In this document: positions 16,723 to 26,111 of the stretch, one piece after another | Layout of the letters: each line of letters opens with the position of its first letter | Numbering within the stretch: position 1 is the first letter of the stretch | Assembly: GCF_004331415.1 (NCBI RefSeq) | Contig: NZ_SJOP01000018.1 | Location: 40,222-104,221, forward strand | Origin: Kosakonia quasisacchari | Lineage (GTDB): Bacteria; Pseudomonadota; Gammaproteobacteria; Enterobacterales; Enterobacteriaceae | Direction of reading: 5' to 3' | DNA length: 64,000 nt | The notes under the pieces: generated by a model | Told to the model about the DNA's origin: nothing | The model's database searches: none | What the model saw: the letters and a program-made list of their open reading frames with translations, nothing else | Program-made: the position numbers and the translations under genes

Positions 16723-19275
16723 TTAAAACAGTTCGTGAGATTCGCCGTTATCCATTAACGTTGTGCCCACTTCATGAACCGCTTGCTGGGTTGGCTGCGT
16801 CCCTTCAATAAAGTACTCCTGGCGGCTGCTACCCCCGTTCGCCAGTTGGCCGGTGCTGCGGTCGATATTCACCGTCACCACGCCTGGCGGCGGCGTTAAT
16901 GGCTCTTCAGGAACCCCTTCCAGCACAACTTTCATATACGCATCCCAGGCGGGTTGCGCGCTTTTCGCGCCGCCTTCGTAGCCGGATATCTGATCTTTAA
17001 TCGCGCCGGACGCGCTAGTACGCCCCAAATCTCTGCGATGATCGTCAAAGCCGATCCAAACGGAGGTTACTACTCCTGGGCCATACCCCGAGAACCAGGC
17101 ATCTTTCGAGCTGTTCGTGGTCCCGGTTTTTCCGCCAATATCATTACGTTTGAGATCACGACCTGCACGCCAGCCAGTACCCTGCCAGCCGGGTTCGCCA
17201 AAGACGTTACTGTTGAGCGCGCTTTTGATCAAAAACGACAGCGGGGTACTAATAACATGCGGTGCGTACTCTTCGGCGCCGCTTCTTTGCACCAGCGCTT
17301 GGTTGGCTTGTTCAAGCTGTGGCTGCGGTACTGCCGCGTTCTGTTGCTCTTGTGAGGTGGCGACGTTTTCCATGTCTTTGTTTTCCAGCACATTCGATTT
17401 CGGCGTATCGCCGTAAATCACCGGAATATCACAATCGGCACAGGCGACTTTTGGACGTACTTCAAACAGCACATTGCCCTGATCGTTTTCGATTTTAGTA
17501 ATGAAATACGGATCGATCAGGAAGCCACCGTTTGCCATGACCGAATAGCCACGGGCAACCTGCATTGGCGTAAAGGAAGCAGAGCCCAGCGCCAGCGATT
17601 CGGTATGAACAATGTTTTGCGCCGGGAAGCCAAAACGTTGCAGATATTCCGCCGCGTAATCGACTCCCATCGCGCGCATTGCACGTACCATCACTACGTT
17701 TTTCGACTGCCCCAACCCCTGGCGTAAACGAATCGGACCGGCATACTCGTCCGGCGAGTTTTTGGGTCGCCAGTCGGAGCCTGCGCCTGCATCCCAGCGG
17801 GAAATTGGCGCATCATTCAGAATGCTCGCCAGTGTCAGGCCTTTATCCATTGCCGCGGTGTAAAGGAATGGCTTGATGTTAGAGCCCACCTGACGCAGCG
17901 CCTGCGTCGCACGGTTAAACTTGCTCTGGTTAAAATCGAAACCGCCAACCAGCGCCAATACTGCGCCGTTACGCGGGTTGATGGAAACCAGCGCAGAGTT
18001 AACATCTGGCACCTGCGCCAGCCACCAGGCGTCATCGACCTGGCGAACCCAAATTTGCTGCCCGGCCTGCACCACGTCAGTGACTTTGCGCGGCGTCGCG
18101 CCTTGCTGCGTATCAGAACGATACGGACGCGCCCAGCGCATGCCTTCCATGCGCAAAGAAACCGATGTGCCATCAGACATCATCGCCGTTGCTTCCTGCG
18201 GATTGGCGCTGGTCACGACTGCCGGAGAGAGCGGGCCATAAGTCGGTAGCGTTTTCAACGAGTCGGTGATTTTTTTACTGTCCCACGCCGCTTCGCCCAC
18301 TTTCCACAACACATTCGACGGGCCGCGATAACCGTGGCGCATGTCGTAATCCATCACGTTATTACGCACGGCGGCCTGCGCAGCCTGCTGCACTTTGCGG
18401 GTGATGGTGGTGTAAACGCGGTAGCCATCTTCGTAGGCTTTATCACCATAGCGATTGACCAAATCCTGGCGCACCATTTCGGAAAGGTAAGGTGCGGAAA
18501 AAGCGATTTCTGGCGCATGGTAATTGGCATCGATAGCTTCGCCGCGCGCTTGATCATACTGCTGCTCGGTGATGTAGCCTTCACTCTCCATACGTGCCAG
18601 CACAACGTTACGACGCGCGGTGGCGCGATCGAGTGAATAGAGCGGGTTAAACGTTGACGGTGCTTTTGGCAGACCGGCAATCACCGCCATTTCGCTCAAC
18701 GTTAACTGATCGACCGTTTTCCCAAAGTAAACCTGCGCTGCGGCACCCACGCCATACGCGCGGTAACCGAGGTAGATCTTGTTGAGATAAAGCTCAAGGA
18801 TCTCATCCTTGGTCAGCAACTGTTCAATGCGGATCGCCAGGAACACCTCTTTAAGCTTACGCATCAGCGTGCGTTCCGGGCTTAAGAAAAAGTTACGTGC
18901 CAGCTGTTGGGTAATCGTACTTGCGCCCTGCGACGCGCGCCCGGAAAACATCGCCACGCTGGCTGCGCGGAAAATCCCCACCGGATCGACACCGTGATGT
19001 TCATAAAAACGGCTATCTTCCGTGGCGATAAACGCTTTAACCATCTCAGGCGGAATTTGATTCAGCGTCAGCGGAATACGGCGTTTTTCGCCATATTGCG
19101 CGATCAATTCGCCGTCAGCGCTGTAGACCTGCATTGGAATTTGTAGTCGCACATCTTTCAGCGTGGCGACGTCAGGTAACTGTGGCTCAATATATTTGTA
19201 CAGACCGTAAATCGAGCCTGCTCCCAGCAGAATGCAACATACTGCAAGGATGAATAAATACTTTACGAACTTCAC
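16723..19275 (-). CDS. mrcA: Penicillin-binding protein 1A
   Basis: A bifunctional class A PBP: inner-membrane anchor, periplasmic GT51 glycosyltransferase (EDSRFYEHHGVDPVGIFRA, then QGASTITQQLARN), an OB-like insert and a transpeptidase domain. In the latter the SxxK serine is in VGSNIKPFLYTAA, SxN is SKN in GLGQSKNVVMV and KTG is in GGKTGTTN. I choose the GTG start at 19275, giving 850 residues and the E. coli start VKFVKYLF; an in-frame ATG at 19299 would add eight residues. It polymerises and cross-links peptidoglycan with activator LpoA. It diverges from the hof genes. Confidence 0.95.
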   Translation of the reverse strand: MKFVKYLFILAVCCILLGAGSIYGLYKYIEPQLPDVATLKDVRLQIPMQVYSADGELIAQYGEKRRIPLTLNQIPPEMVKAFIATEDSRFYEHHGVDPVGIFRAASVAMFSGRASQGASTITQQLARNFFLSPERTLMRKLKEVFLAIRIEQLLTKDEILELYLNKIYLGYRAYGVGAAAQVYFGKTVDQLTLSEMAVIAGLPKAPSTFNPLYSLDRATARRNVVLARMESEGYITEQQYDQARGEAIDANYHAPEIAFSAPYLSEMVRQDLVNRYGDKAYEDGYRVYTTITRKVQQAAQAAVRNNVMDYDMRHGYRGPSNVLWKVGEAAWDSKKITDSLKTLPTYGPLSPAVVTSANPQEATAMMSDGTSVSLRMEGMRWARPYRSDTQQGATPRKVTDVVQAGQQIWVRQVDDAWWLAQVPDVNSALVSINPRNGAVLALVGGFDFNQSKFNRATQALRQVGSNIKPFLYTAAMDKGLTLASILNDAPISRWDAGAGSDWRPKNSPDEYAGPIRLRQGLGQSKNVVMVRAMRAMGVDYAAEYLQRFGFPAQNIVHTESLALGSASFTPMQVARGYSVMANGGFLIDPYFITKIENDQGNVLFEVRPKVACADCDIPVIYGDTPKSNVLENKDMENVATSQEQQNAAVPQPQLEQANQALVQRSGAEEYAPHVISTPLSFLIKSALNSNVFGEPGWQGTGWRAGRDLKRNDIGGKTGTTNSSKDAWFSGYGPGVVTSVWIGFDDHRRDLGRTSASGAIKDQISGYEGGAKSAQPAWDAYMKVVLEGVPEEPLTPPPGVVTVNIDRSTGQLANGGSSRQEYFIEGTQPTQQAVHEVGTTLMDNGESHELF

Positions 19276-19394
19276 TGGAGATTTCCCATTTAGAGTCATT
19301 TGGGCAGTTTATAAACAACCGCGCGGTAGTATAAAGGCAAGCCTGATGCATTGATATAGCGTCATCCAGCGAGACGATAAGGAGATCGGGATTT

Positions 19395-20180
19395 ATGGCA
19401 TTCAGGCACTGGCAAATTGGTTTGCATATTCAACAAGATGGCATCTTCATTGTCGCCCTTGCCGCCGGGCGTCGCGGCCAGGCGCTGCGCCGTTGGTGGC
19501 ATATTCCACTATCCCCCGGCGTAGTGGTGCAGGGGAGGATCAAAGCGCCGGACGCATTGCTCGTCGCATTGCGACCATGGCGGCAATCGCTACCGCAGCG
19601 TCATTGCGTACGCATGGCATTCCCCGCCGGGCAAACCCTGCAAAAAAAGTTGCCGCGACCGGCAATCAAACTGCGCGAACCCACTTTGACCAACTGGGTT
19701 TCACAGGCAATGGCGCGTGAGCTGGATATGGCGGAAAACGATCTCTGTTTCGACTTCACCGAAGATGAGCCAGGCAAAGCTTACGGCGTGACTGCTGCGC
19801 AAAATAAAGATGTGGCGGCACTGCTGGAGATAGCACAGACATTATCCCTTCATCTTTCCTCTATTACGCCAGATGCCAGTGCGCTGCAGCCATTGTTACC
19901 CTGACTTACGTCACCGGCTCGCTGTCTTGCGTGGTGCGATGAACGCCAGTGGTTATGGGCCACCAGAGAGAGTTGGGGACGGCGAGCGCGGGAAGAAGCC
20001 GAAAATGCGGCTCAACTTGCCGCTGTACTTGGGCTACCCGCTGACGAAATAGCACTGTGTGGTGAAATGCCCGGAGGATTTGACTGCTGGAGCGCTGTTC
20101 CTTCGCGCCAACCGCCTTTACCCGAAGCCGGGGAACGCTTTGCGATAGCGCTGGGACTGGCTGTTGCCAGGGGATACTGA
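19395..20180 (+). pseudogene. hofM: hofM, PilM-like pilus assembly gene with in-frame TGA
   Basis: HofM is the PilM-like cytosolic ATPase-fold protein of the DNA-uptake pilus cluster. The frame from 19395 encodes 169 residues that match HofM (MAFRHWQIGLHIQQ to SITPDASALQPLLP), then meets TGA at 19902-19904. In the same frame it continues without gap for 91 more codons (CLAWCDERQWLWATRESWGR to FAIALGLAVARGY) and stops in TGATG with hofN. The E. coli protein (259 residues) aligns straight through the stop, so a single nonsense codon is the only visible damage. TGA followed by C is a leaky context, so some readthrough is possible; a sequencing error cannot be excluded. There is no frameshift. 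Confidence 0.88.
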
Positions 20181-20719
20181 TGCAGCCCGTCGTGAATTTT
20201 CTCCCCTGGCGGCGTCAAAAACGGTTGCGTTGCATACGTCTTTGGGCCGCGATTCTTATCGCGACAGCGTTGATGATAGCGCTAGTCGGCGCAGTATGGC
20301 GGGCATCCGCTGCGGTTGACCTGCGTCTGACCACGCTGTGGCAACAATCCGATGCTGCCTTACTCGCAGGGTTGCATGCCGCCGAGCAGCCGTTGCAGCT
20401 TCGACGCCAGCGTTGGCAGCAGGCACAGGCGCAGCTATTACGGCGCCAGCGTACCCTGGCGTGGCGACAGACCTTGCTTACACTGGCGGAGAATTTGCCA
20501 CCCAACGCCTGGTTTACCACCCTGCGTTGGCAGCAAAACCAGCTTGAAGTTTCAGGCATGGCCAGTTCCTTTCACGCATTAAGCGAGCTTGAGCAAAGGT
20601 TGCAGAAAACGGCAGGTTTTCAGCTACAACCCGCAGGCACGGTGGAGCGTGATGCTCAGGGGCGCTGGCAATTCCACTACCAACTGAACAGGGAGCGTGA
20701 TGATGTTGCTCACCCTTGA
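20180..20719 (+). CDS. hofN: PilN-like pilus assembly protein HofN
   Basis: A 179-residue inner-membrane protein of the PilN type, the same length as E. coli HofN. It has a short cytosolic N terminus with the VNFLPWRRQKR motif that docks onto PilM-like partners, one membrane segment (about 18-38), a periplasmic coiled coil rich in Gln/Arg/Leu, and a ferredoxin-like C-terminal part. Its ATG overlaps the hofM stop (TGATG). hof genes are homologues of competence/type IV pilus genes; in E. coli they support use of DNA as a nutrient. Confidence 0.88.
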   Translation: MQPVVNFLPWRRQKRLRCIRLWAAILIATALMIALVGAVWRASAAVDLRLTTLWQQSDAALLAGLHAAEQPLQLRRQRWQQAQAQLLRRQRTLAWRQTLLTLAENLPPNAWFTTLRWQQNQLEVSGMASSFHALSELEQRLQKTAGFQLQPAGTVERDAQGRWQFHYQLNRERDDVAHP

Positions 20720-21164
20720 TATTTGGTCTGCTTTGTCGCTGCGAACACGGGTGCTGTGTTGGGTACTCTCCTCGCTTTGCGCGCTGGCTCTTTTATGGTG
20801 GCTGGCGATATGCCCGGTAAAAGAGGCACAGATGCGGCTGGTTACTCAACAACAGCAACAATGCACAGCGCTGCGCACGCAGTGGCAAAAGTTACACGCG
20901 CTGGTAACGCCGTCAGAATCATTGACCTTGCCGGAGCTTCGGATATTTAGTCCGCTGGATTTTCAGTCACAAGGGCGCCAGCTTGCGCGCTGGCAGCCTG
21001 CTCAGGGTGGTGGAGAGTTAGTGCTTGAAACCGGCTGGAAAGGCGTGGTTGAGACGTTTCCACTGCTCACGGAGCGTGGCATGCAGGTTCCTGCGTTTTC
21101 CTTAATGACCGGTGAGGGCGCGCTGAATTTTACGTTGCGAGTGGAGCAGGACAATGCGAACTAA
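20703..21164 (+). CDS. hofO: PilO-like pilus assembly protein HofO
   Basis: An inner-membrane protein in the PilO position, 153 residues from the ATG at 20703, chosen for its 7-nt spacing from AGGGAG. In-frame starts at 20697 (GTG) and 20700 (ATG) would add one or two residues. One membrane segment (about residues 13-35) precedes a Gln-rich coiled region and a small periplasmic domain containing SPLDFQSQGRQLARW, which resembles E. coli HofO. It overlaps the ends of both hofN and hofP, so translation is coupled. Divergent sequence is normal in this family. Confidence 0.83.
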   Translation: MLLTLDIWSALSLRTRVLCWVLSSLCALALLWWLAICPVKEAQMRLVTQQQQQCTALRTQWQKLHALVTPSESLTLPELRIFSPLDFQSQGRQLARWQPAQGGGELVLETGWKGVVETFPLLTERGMQVPAFSLMTGEGALNFTLRVEQDNAN

Positions 21165-21501
21165 ACGTCTGTTATTGGCCGGGCTGCTCTGCCTGCTACT
21201 TAGCGGCATGCGCGATCCTTTCCAACCACCGCCAGATACATGCCAAACCGCGCAGCTCGGCAATTGGCATTTTCACGGCGCGGTGACAGGCGATCAACCA
21301 ATAGGGATCTTACGCGATGACACCGGGCGCTGGTATCGTCTGATCGCTGGCGAAACGCTGCCCACCGGATGGCGCGTTGTCGCTATCCACCAGGATGAAA
21401 TGCTGATTGAGATTGGCGAAGAGTGCACTCCAGCGCAATGGCGCTGGCAACGAGAAGGAACTCAACATGCGAAAATGGATAGCGAGCGCGATGCTCTTTA
21501 G
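21154..21501 (+). CDS. hofP: PilP-like pilus assembly protein HofP
   Basis: A 115-residue exported protein in the PilP position (E. coli HofP about 134). The N terminus RTKRLLLAGLLCLLLSG is a signal or anchor segment, followed directly by the MRDPFQPP motif shared with HofP. PilP-type proteins link the inner-membrane PilN/O pair to the secretin. It overlaps hofO by 11 nt and hofQ by 35 nt. The shorter C-terminal tail, compared with E. coli, falls in the low-complexity end. Confidence 0.82.
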   Translation: MRTKRLLLAGLLCLLLSGMRDPFQPPPDTCQTAQLGNWHFHGAVTGDQPIGILRDDTGRWYRLIAGETLPTGWRVVAIHQDEMLIEIGEECTPAQWRWQREGTQHAKMDSERDAL

Positions 21502-22702
21502 CCTGCCGCTTGCCGGCGCGCAGACATCACGTGTCGTCACAATGACCGTCGACGACGTGCCTGTCACCCAGGTATTACAGGCGCTGGTTGCGCTGGAGAA
21601 GCAGAACATGGTGATTTCACCTGAGGTCAGCGGCACGGTGTCGCTGAATCTCAAAGATGTTCCCTGGCAGCAGGCGTTACAAACCGTTGCCGCTAGTGCC
21701 GGATTAACGTTAAACCAGCAGGATAACATCTGGCAGGTCCATACCACGGCATGGCGGCAGCAAAAGCAGGCGGAGCAGGAGGCCGTTCAACGCCAGCGCA
21801 AACAGAACACACCCTTGCAAACACGCAGTTTTGTGTTGCGTTATGCCGACGCGGTGGAGCTGGCAAAAGCCGGGGAAAAACTGCTCAGCCCACAAGGGGC
21901 AATGACGGTTGATGCACGGCTTAACCGGCTACTGGTCCGTGATAATAAAGAAGGGCTTGCCGCACTGGAAAAATGGGTCGCACAGATGGATTTACCGGTC
22001 GAACAGGTAGAGCTGGCGGCTTATATCGTCACCATCAATGAAAAAAGCCTGCGCGAACTGGGAGTGAAATGGGGGCTGGCGCAGGATAAGCCCGCTGCGC
22101 GTGGGCAACTGAACGGAGTTTCTGCAGATCTGTCGGTTTCGGATGCCAGTACGCGCGTCAGCTTTAATATCGGCAGTATCAATGCCCGATTGCTGGAACT
22201 GGAGTTATCGGCCCTTGAGCAGAAACAACAACTTGAAATCATCGCCAGTCCGCGCCTGTTGGCATCTCACCGCCAGCCCGCGAGTATCAAGCAGGGGAGC
22301 GAAATACCTTATCAAGTTGCCAGCGGCGATAGCGGTAGCACGGCGGTGGAATTTAAAGAGGCGGTGCTGGGGATGGAAGTCACACCGACGGTGCTGCCCG
22401 ATAACCGTGTAAGGCTGAAGCTGCGTATTAGCCAAAATATGCCGGGCCAGGTGCTACAACAAGCAGGGGGTGAGGCGATGGCGATTGACAAGCAGGAGAT
22501 TGAAACGCAGGTCGAAGTAAAAAGTGGCGATACGCTGGCACTTGGCGGGATCTTTTCGCAAAAGAACTCTGCCGACAGTGCGCAGGTTCCAGGGTTAGGC
22601 TCGATTCCAGGCATCGGCAGATTATTTCGCCAGGACGGTAAAGATAATGAGCGTCGCGAGCTGGTCGTGTTTATTACGCCCAGGTTGGCAGCGGTACATT
22701 AA
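21467..22702 (+). CDS. hofQ: DNA-uptake/pilus secretin HofQ
   Basis: A 411-residue outer-membrane secretin. I choose the ATG at 21467 because GAGAAGGA precedes it and a signal peptide (MRKWIASAMLFSLPLAGAQ) follows. An AMIN/STN-like N-terminal region (MTVDDVPVTQVLQALV) is followed by a secretin N domain with a repeated ring-building fold and the C-terminal secretin signature (VELAAYIVTINEKSLRELGV to VPGLGSIPGIGRLFR). It would form the pore for a pilus or for incoming DNA. The secretin itself looks intact although hofM is interrupted. Confidence 0.92.
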   Translation: MRKWIASAMLFSLPLAGAQTSRVVTMTVDDVPVTQVLQALVALEKQNMVISPEVSGTVSLNLKDVPWQQALQTVAASAGLTLNQQDNIWQVHTTAWRQQKQAEQEAVQRQRKQNTPLQTRSFVLRYADAVELAKAGEKLLSPQGAMTVDARLNRLLVRDNKEGLAALEKWVAQMDLPVEQVELAAYIVTINEKSLRELGVKWGLAQDKPAARGQLNGVSADLSVSDASTRVSFNIGSINARLLELELSALEQKQQLEIIASPRLLASHRQPASIKQGSEIPYQVASGDSGSTAVEFKEAVLGMEVTPTVLPDNRVRLKLRISQNMPGQVLQQAGGEAMAIDKQEIETQVEVKSGDTLALGGIFSQKNSADSAQVPGLGSIPGIGRLFRQDGKDNERRELVVFITPRLAAVH

Positions 22703-22786
22703 ATCTGCCGTAACTCCCCCTTTTTCAATGGAACTTGGTCCAGGTGTTTGACGTGAGACATGATTTAGCTTACAAGGAGTACCGAT

Positions 22787-22870
22787 TTGAGCGTCAGTGG
22801 TCTCCGTCGAACAATGAGCAGCATGAAGGATTACGTGTTTATTCAGTTGCCAAACAAGCCGGAGTACTGA
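22787..22870 (+). CDS. Possible 27-residue leader peptide upstream of aroK
   Basis: A TTG codon 7 nt after a perfect AAGGAG (22774-22779) opens a 27-codon frame ending in TGA (LSVSGLRRTMSSMKD...KPEY). An ATG inside it (22814) could also start an 18-residue peptide. It lies in the 287-nt gap between hofQ and aroK, about 120 nt before aroK. The same place also has promoter-like boxes (TTGACG at 22748-22753, TACAAG at 22771-22776), which would overlap the ribosome site, so both readings cannot hold on one transcript. I recognise no homologue; treat as speculative. Confidence 0.25.
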   Translation: MSVSGLRRTMSSMKDYVFIQLPNKPEY

Positions 22871-22989
22871 GATAATTTTCGATCTGACTCTCGCACTATC
22901 GCATATGAGGTTTCAGTTCATGTCCTGCTACGCCGATTATTTGCGAAGCGGGTTTATCATCAACGAATAGTCTTAGTAGTACCGAAAAA

Positions 22990-23511
22990 ATGGCAGAGAA
23001 ACGCAATATCTTTCTGGTTGGGCCTATGGGTGCCGGCAAAAGCACTATTGGGCGTCAGTTAGCTCAACAACTCAATATGGAATTTTACGATTCTGATCAA
23101 GAGATTGAGAAACGAACCGGAGCTGATGTGGGCTGGGTCTTCGATGTTGAAGGTGAAGAAGGTTTCCGCGATCGCGAAGAAAAAATCATCAATGAGCTGA
23201 CGGAAAAACAGGGCATCGTACTGGCGACCGGCGGTGGCTCTGTGAAGTCTCGCGAGACCCGTAATCGTCTCTCCGCCCGTGGCGTAGTGGTTTATCTGGA
23301 AACCACTATCGAAAAGCAATTAGCTCGCACTCAACGTGACAAAAAACGCCCGCTTTTGCAGGTGGAAACGCCGCCGCGCGAAGTATTGGAAGCGTTGGCT
23401 GACGAACGTAATCCGTTGTATGAAGAGATTGCCGACGTGACCATTCGCACTGACGATCAGAGTGCAAAAGTGGTGGCAAACCAGATTATTCATATGCTGG
23501 AAAGCAACTAA
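22990..23511 (+). CDS. aroK: Shikimate kinase I
   Basis: AroK phosphorylates shikimate at the 3-OH with ATP, the fifth step of chorismate synthesis. It has 173 residues. Walker A GPMGAGKST is at 11-19, the shikimate-binding DSDQEIE segment and the GGG loop (LATGGGSV) follow, and the lid is around RPLLQ. It is first in the aroK-aroB-damX-dam-rpe-gph-trpS run, 54 nt before aroB. Identity is secure; the family length is 173. Confidence 0.97.
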   Translation: MAEKRNIFLVGPMGAGKSTIGRQLAQQLNMEFYDSDQEIEKRTGADVGWVFDVEGEEGFRDREEKIINELTEKQGIVLATGGGSVKSRETRNRLSARGVVVYLETTIEKQLARTQRDKKRPLLQVETPPREVLEALADERNPLYEEIADVTIRTDDQSAKVVANQIIHMLESN

Positions 23512-23565
23512 TTCTGGCTAAATTACACGCCTGCGGGTTTAAGCAACTAAGGTGGATGTCGCGTC

Positions 23566-24654
23566 ATGGAGAGGATCACAGTCACTCTCGGGGAACGTAG
23601 TTACCCTATCACCATCGCGGCTGGTTTGTTTAACGATCCAGCTTCCTTCTCGCCCTTGAAGTCTGGTGATCAGGTTATGCTGGTCACCAATGAAACACTG
23701 GCTCCGCTCTATCTTGATAAAGTCCGCCATGTTCTTGAACAGGCTGGCGTGAAAGTGGATAGCGTGATTTTGCCCGATGGCGAGCAGTACAAAAGCCTTG
23801 CGGTGATGGACACGGTCTTCACCGCGTTGTTGCAAAAACCCCATGGGCGCGATACCACACTGGTCGCGCTCGGTGGTGGTGTGGTGGGTGATTTGACCGG
23901 CTTCGCGGCAGCCAGCTATCAGCGCGGCGTGCGCTTTATTCAAGTGCCGACCACGCTCCTTTCTCAGGTTGACTCCTCTGTTGGCGGCAAAACAGCGGTG
24001 AATCATCCTCTCGGTAAAAACATGATCGGCGCGTTTTATCAGCCTGCATCGGTGGTGGTCGATCTTGATTGTCTGGCTACGCTTCCTGCCCGCGAATTGT
24101 CCTCTGGCCTCGCGGAAGTCATCAAATACGGCATTATTCTCGACGGCGAGTTTTTTAACTGGCTGGAACAGAATATGGATGCGTTGCTGCGCCTTGATGG
24201 CCCGGCGATGGCGTACTGTATTCGCCGTTGTTGTGAACTGAAAGCAGAAGTTGTTGCCGCCGATGAGCGGGAAACAGGCTTACGTGCTTTACTGAATCTG
24301 GGGCATACCTTCGGTCACGCTATTGAAGCGGAAATGGGCTACGGTAACTGGTTGCACGGTGAAGCTGTCGCGGCAGGTATGGTGATGGCGGCGCATGCAT
24401 CGGTACGTCTTGGTCAGTTCAGCAAAGCAGACACGCAGCGTATAAAGACGCTGCTGAAACGCGCAGGTTTGCCGGTACAGGGCCCGCAGGAGATGTCTGC
24501 GCAGGCTTACCTACCGCATATGATGCGCGATAAAAAAGTGTTGGCGGGAGAGATGCGTTTAGTGCTCCCGTTGGCCATAGGGAAGAGTGAAGTTCGCGGC
24601 GGAGTGTCGCACGACGTAGTACTTGGCGCTATTGCTGATTGCCAGCAGGCGTAA
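23566..24654 (+). CDS. aroB: 3-dehydroquinate synthase
   Basis: AroB converts DAHP to 3-dehydroquinate, the second step of the shikimate pathway, using NAD+ and Zn2+. It has 362 residues. The NAD-binding stretch is VALGGGVVGDLTGFAA, the active-site DSSVGGKTAVNHPLGKN loop is complete, and the zinc ligands lie in SSGLAEVIKYG, LGHTFGHAIE and WLHGEAVAAGM. The start is ATG at 23566, with AAGGTGG upstream. It sits between aroK and damX on one transcript. Confidence 0.97.
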   Translation: MERITVTLGERSYPITIAAGLFNDPASFSPLKSGDQVMLVTNETLAPLYLDKVRHVLEQAGVKVDSVILPDGEQYKSLAVMDTVFTALLQKPHGRDTTLVALGGGVVGDLTGFAAASYQRGVRFIQVPTTLLSQVDSSVGGKTAVNHPLGKNMIGAFYQPASVVVDLDCLATLPARELSSGLAEVIKYGIILDGEFFNWLEQNMDALLRLDGPAMAYCIRRCCELKAEVVAADERETGLRALLNLGHTFGHAIEAEMGYGNWLHGEAVAAGMVMAAHASVRLGQFSKADTQRIKTLLKRAGLPVQGPQEMSAQAYLPHMMRDKKVLAGEMRLVLPLAIGKSEVRGGVSHDVVLGAIADCQQA

Positions 24655-24742
24655 CTATTAGAAAGGTCTGGTCACGCACTGCGTGGCGTTTAACTTCGGG
24701 CGAGATGCATGATGTGGCATACGCCTTTGTGTGGGGTGTTAA

Positions 24743-26044
24743 ATGGATGAATTCAAACCAGAAGACGAGCTGAAACCCGATCCCAGCGATCGTCGTACTG
24801 GTCGTTCTCGCCAATCTTCCGAGCGTGTCGATGAGCCGCAGATCAACTTTGATGATGTTGATGTAGATGCGGACGAACGCCGCCCGTCTCGCAGCCGCCG
24901 TGCGCGCGATGAGCGTGAAGAAGAGAGCTATGAAGAAGATGAAGAGGCGTTTGACGAGGAGCGCGAAGAGCGCCGTCCGCGTAGGCGTAAGAAAGCGGCA
25001 GCCGTGAAACCCGCTTCCCGTCAGTATGTGATGATGGGCGTCGGCATCCTGGTTCTGCTTCTGTTAATCATCGGTATTGGTTCTGCGCTGAAATCCCCCG
25101 CACCCGCAACGAGCAATGAACAAAACGCCCCGGCGGAGAAAAATATCGATCTCTCCACAGGCAATAACAATGCCAGCAATACCGGTGCTGCAGATCAGGC
25201 GAATGGCGCACAGCCAGCACCTGCTCAGCAACAAACTTCTGGCAACGCGCCTGCACCGCAGGATGTCGCGCTGCCGCCCATTTCCTCTACGCCATCACAA
25301 GCTGAAGCACCAGCCGCGCCTGCGGGTCAGCAGCGTGTTGAAGTGCAGGGCGATCTGAACAACGCACTCACGCAGCCACAGAACCAGTCTCAGTTGGATA
25401 GCGCGGTAAATTCGACGCTGCCAACCGAGCCTGCAACGGTTGCGCCGGTACGTAACGGCAACGGCGCTGCTGCGCGTCAGCAACAATCTGCTGCAGCTGA
25501 AAACCATACTGCTACGCCGCGTACCGAACGCAAGCAGATGGTTATCGAGCCGAAGGCTGTTGCTAAAGAACCAGTGATGAAAGCGGAACCGAAAGCTGAA
25601 TCCAAAGCTGTCGCTCAGCCGCCGAAACGTACTGAAACCGCTGCTACCGCACCGGTAAAAGCGCCTGCGGTAACGTCGTCACCCGTGCAAACACAGCCAA
25701 AAGCCGTGACTGCACCAGCAGCCAGCGCTGCACCTGCGGCAAGCGCTACGGCCTCCACAGGGAATGTTGGAGCGTTGAAATCTGCGCCAGGTAACCACTA
25801 CACATTACAGTTGAGCAGTTCTTCGAACTCCAACAACCTCAATGCGTGGGCGAAGAAAGAGAACCTGAAAAACTTCGTGGTGTACCAAACCACACGTAAT
25901 GGTCAACCCTGGTACGTGCTGGTGAGCGGTGTGTATGCATCAAAAGACGATGCGAAACGCGCTGTCGCGGCGTTACCTGCGGATGTTCAGGCGAAAAATC
26001 CCTGGGCCAAACCGATACATCAGGTTCAGGCCGATCTGAAGTAA
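24743..26044 (+). CDS. damX: Cell-division SPOR protein DamX
   Basis: An inner-membrane protein recruited to the septal ring by its SPOR domain, which binds denuded peptidoglycan glycans. It has 433 residues: an acidic, Arg-rich cytosolic N terminus, one membrane segment at about 95-116 (VMMGVGILVLLLLIIGIGS), a long Ala/Pro/Gln-rich periplasmic linker with repeated AxPKAE-type sequence, and a SPOR domain at about 350-430 (YTLQLSSSSN... PWYVLVSGVY). The low-complexity linker accounts for the small length difference from E. coli (about 428). Confidence 0.95.
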   Translation: MDEFKPEDELKPDPSDRRTGRSRQSSERVDEPQINFDDVDVDADERRPSRSRRARDEREEESYEEDEEAFDEEREERRPRRRKKAAAVKPASRQYVMMGVGILVLLLLIIGIGSALKSPAPATSNEQNAPAEKNIDLSTGNNNASNTGAADQANGAQPAPAQQQTSGNAPAPQDVALPPISSTPSQAEAPAAPAGQQRVEVQGDLNNALTQPQNQSQLDSAVNSTLPTEPATVAPVRNGNGAAARQQQSAAAENHTATPRTERKQMVIEPKAVAKEPVMKAEPKAESKAVAQPPKRTETAATAPVKAPAVTSSPVQTQPKAVTAPAASAAPAASATASTGNVGALKSAPGNHYTLQLSSSSNSNNLNAWAKKENLKNFVVYQTTRNGQPWYVLVSGVYASKDDAKRAVAALPADVQAKNPWAKPIHQVQADLK

Positions 26045-26111
26045 TGTATAAAGCGCAGGATGCTGTCGGAGCTTTCTCCACAGCCGGAGAGAGTGTAAGT
26101 AATCAGTCAGC

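Noticed and set aside
19899..19930. Frameshift as the cause of the hofM interruption
   Set aside because: Codon-by-codon reading shows that the HofM similarity continues in the same frame after TGA, so it is a nonsense codon and not a shift.
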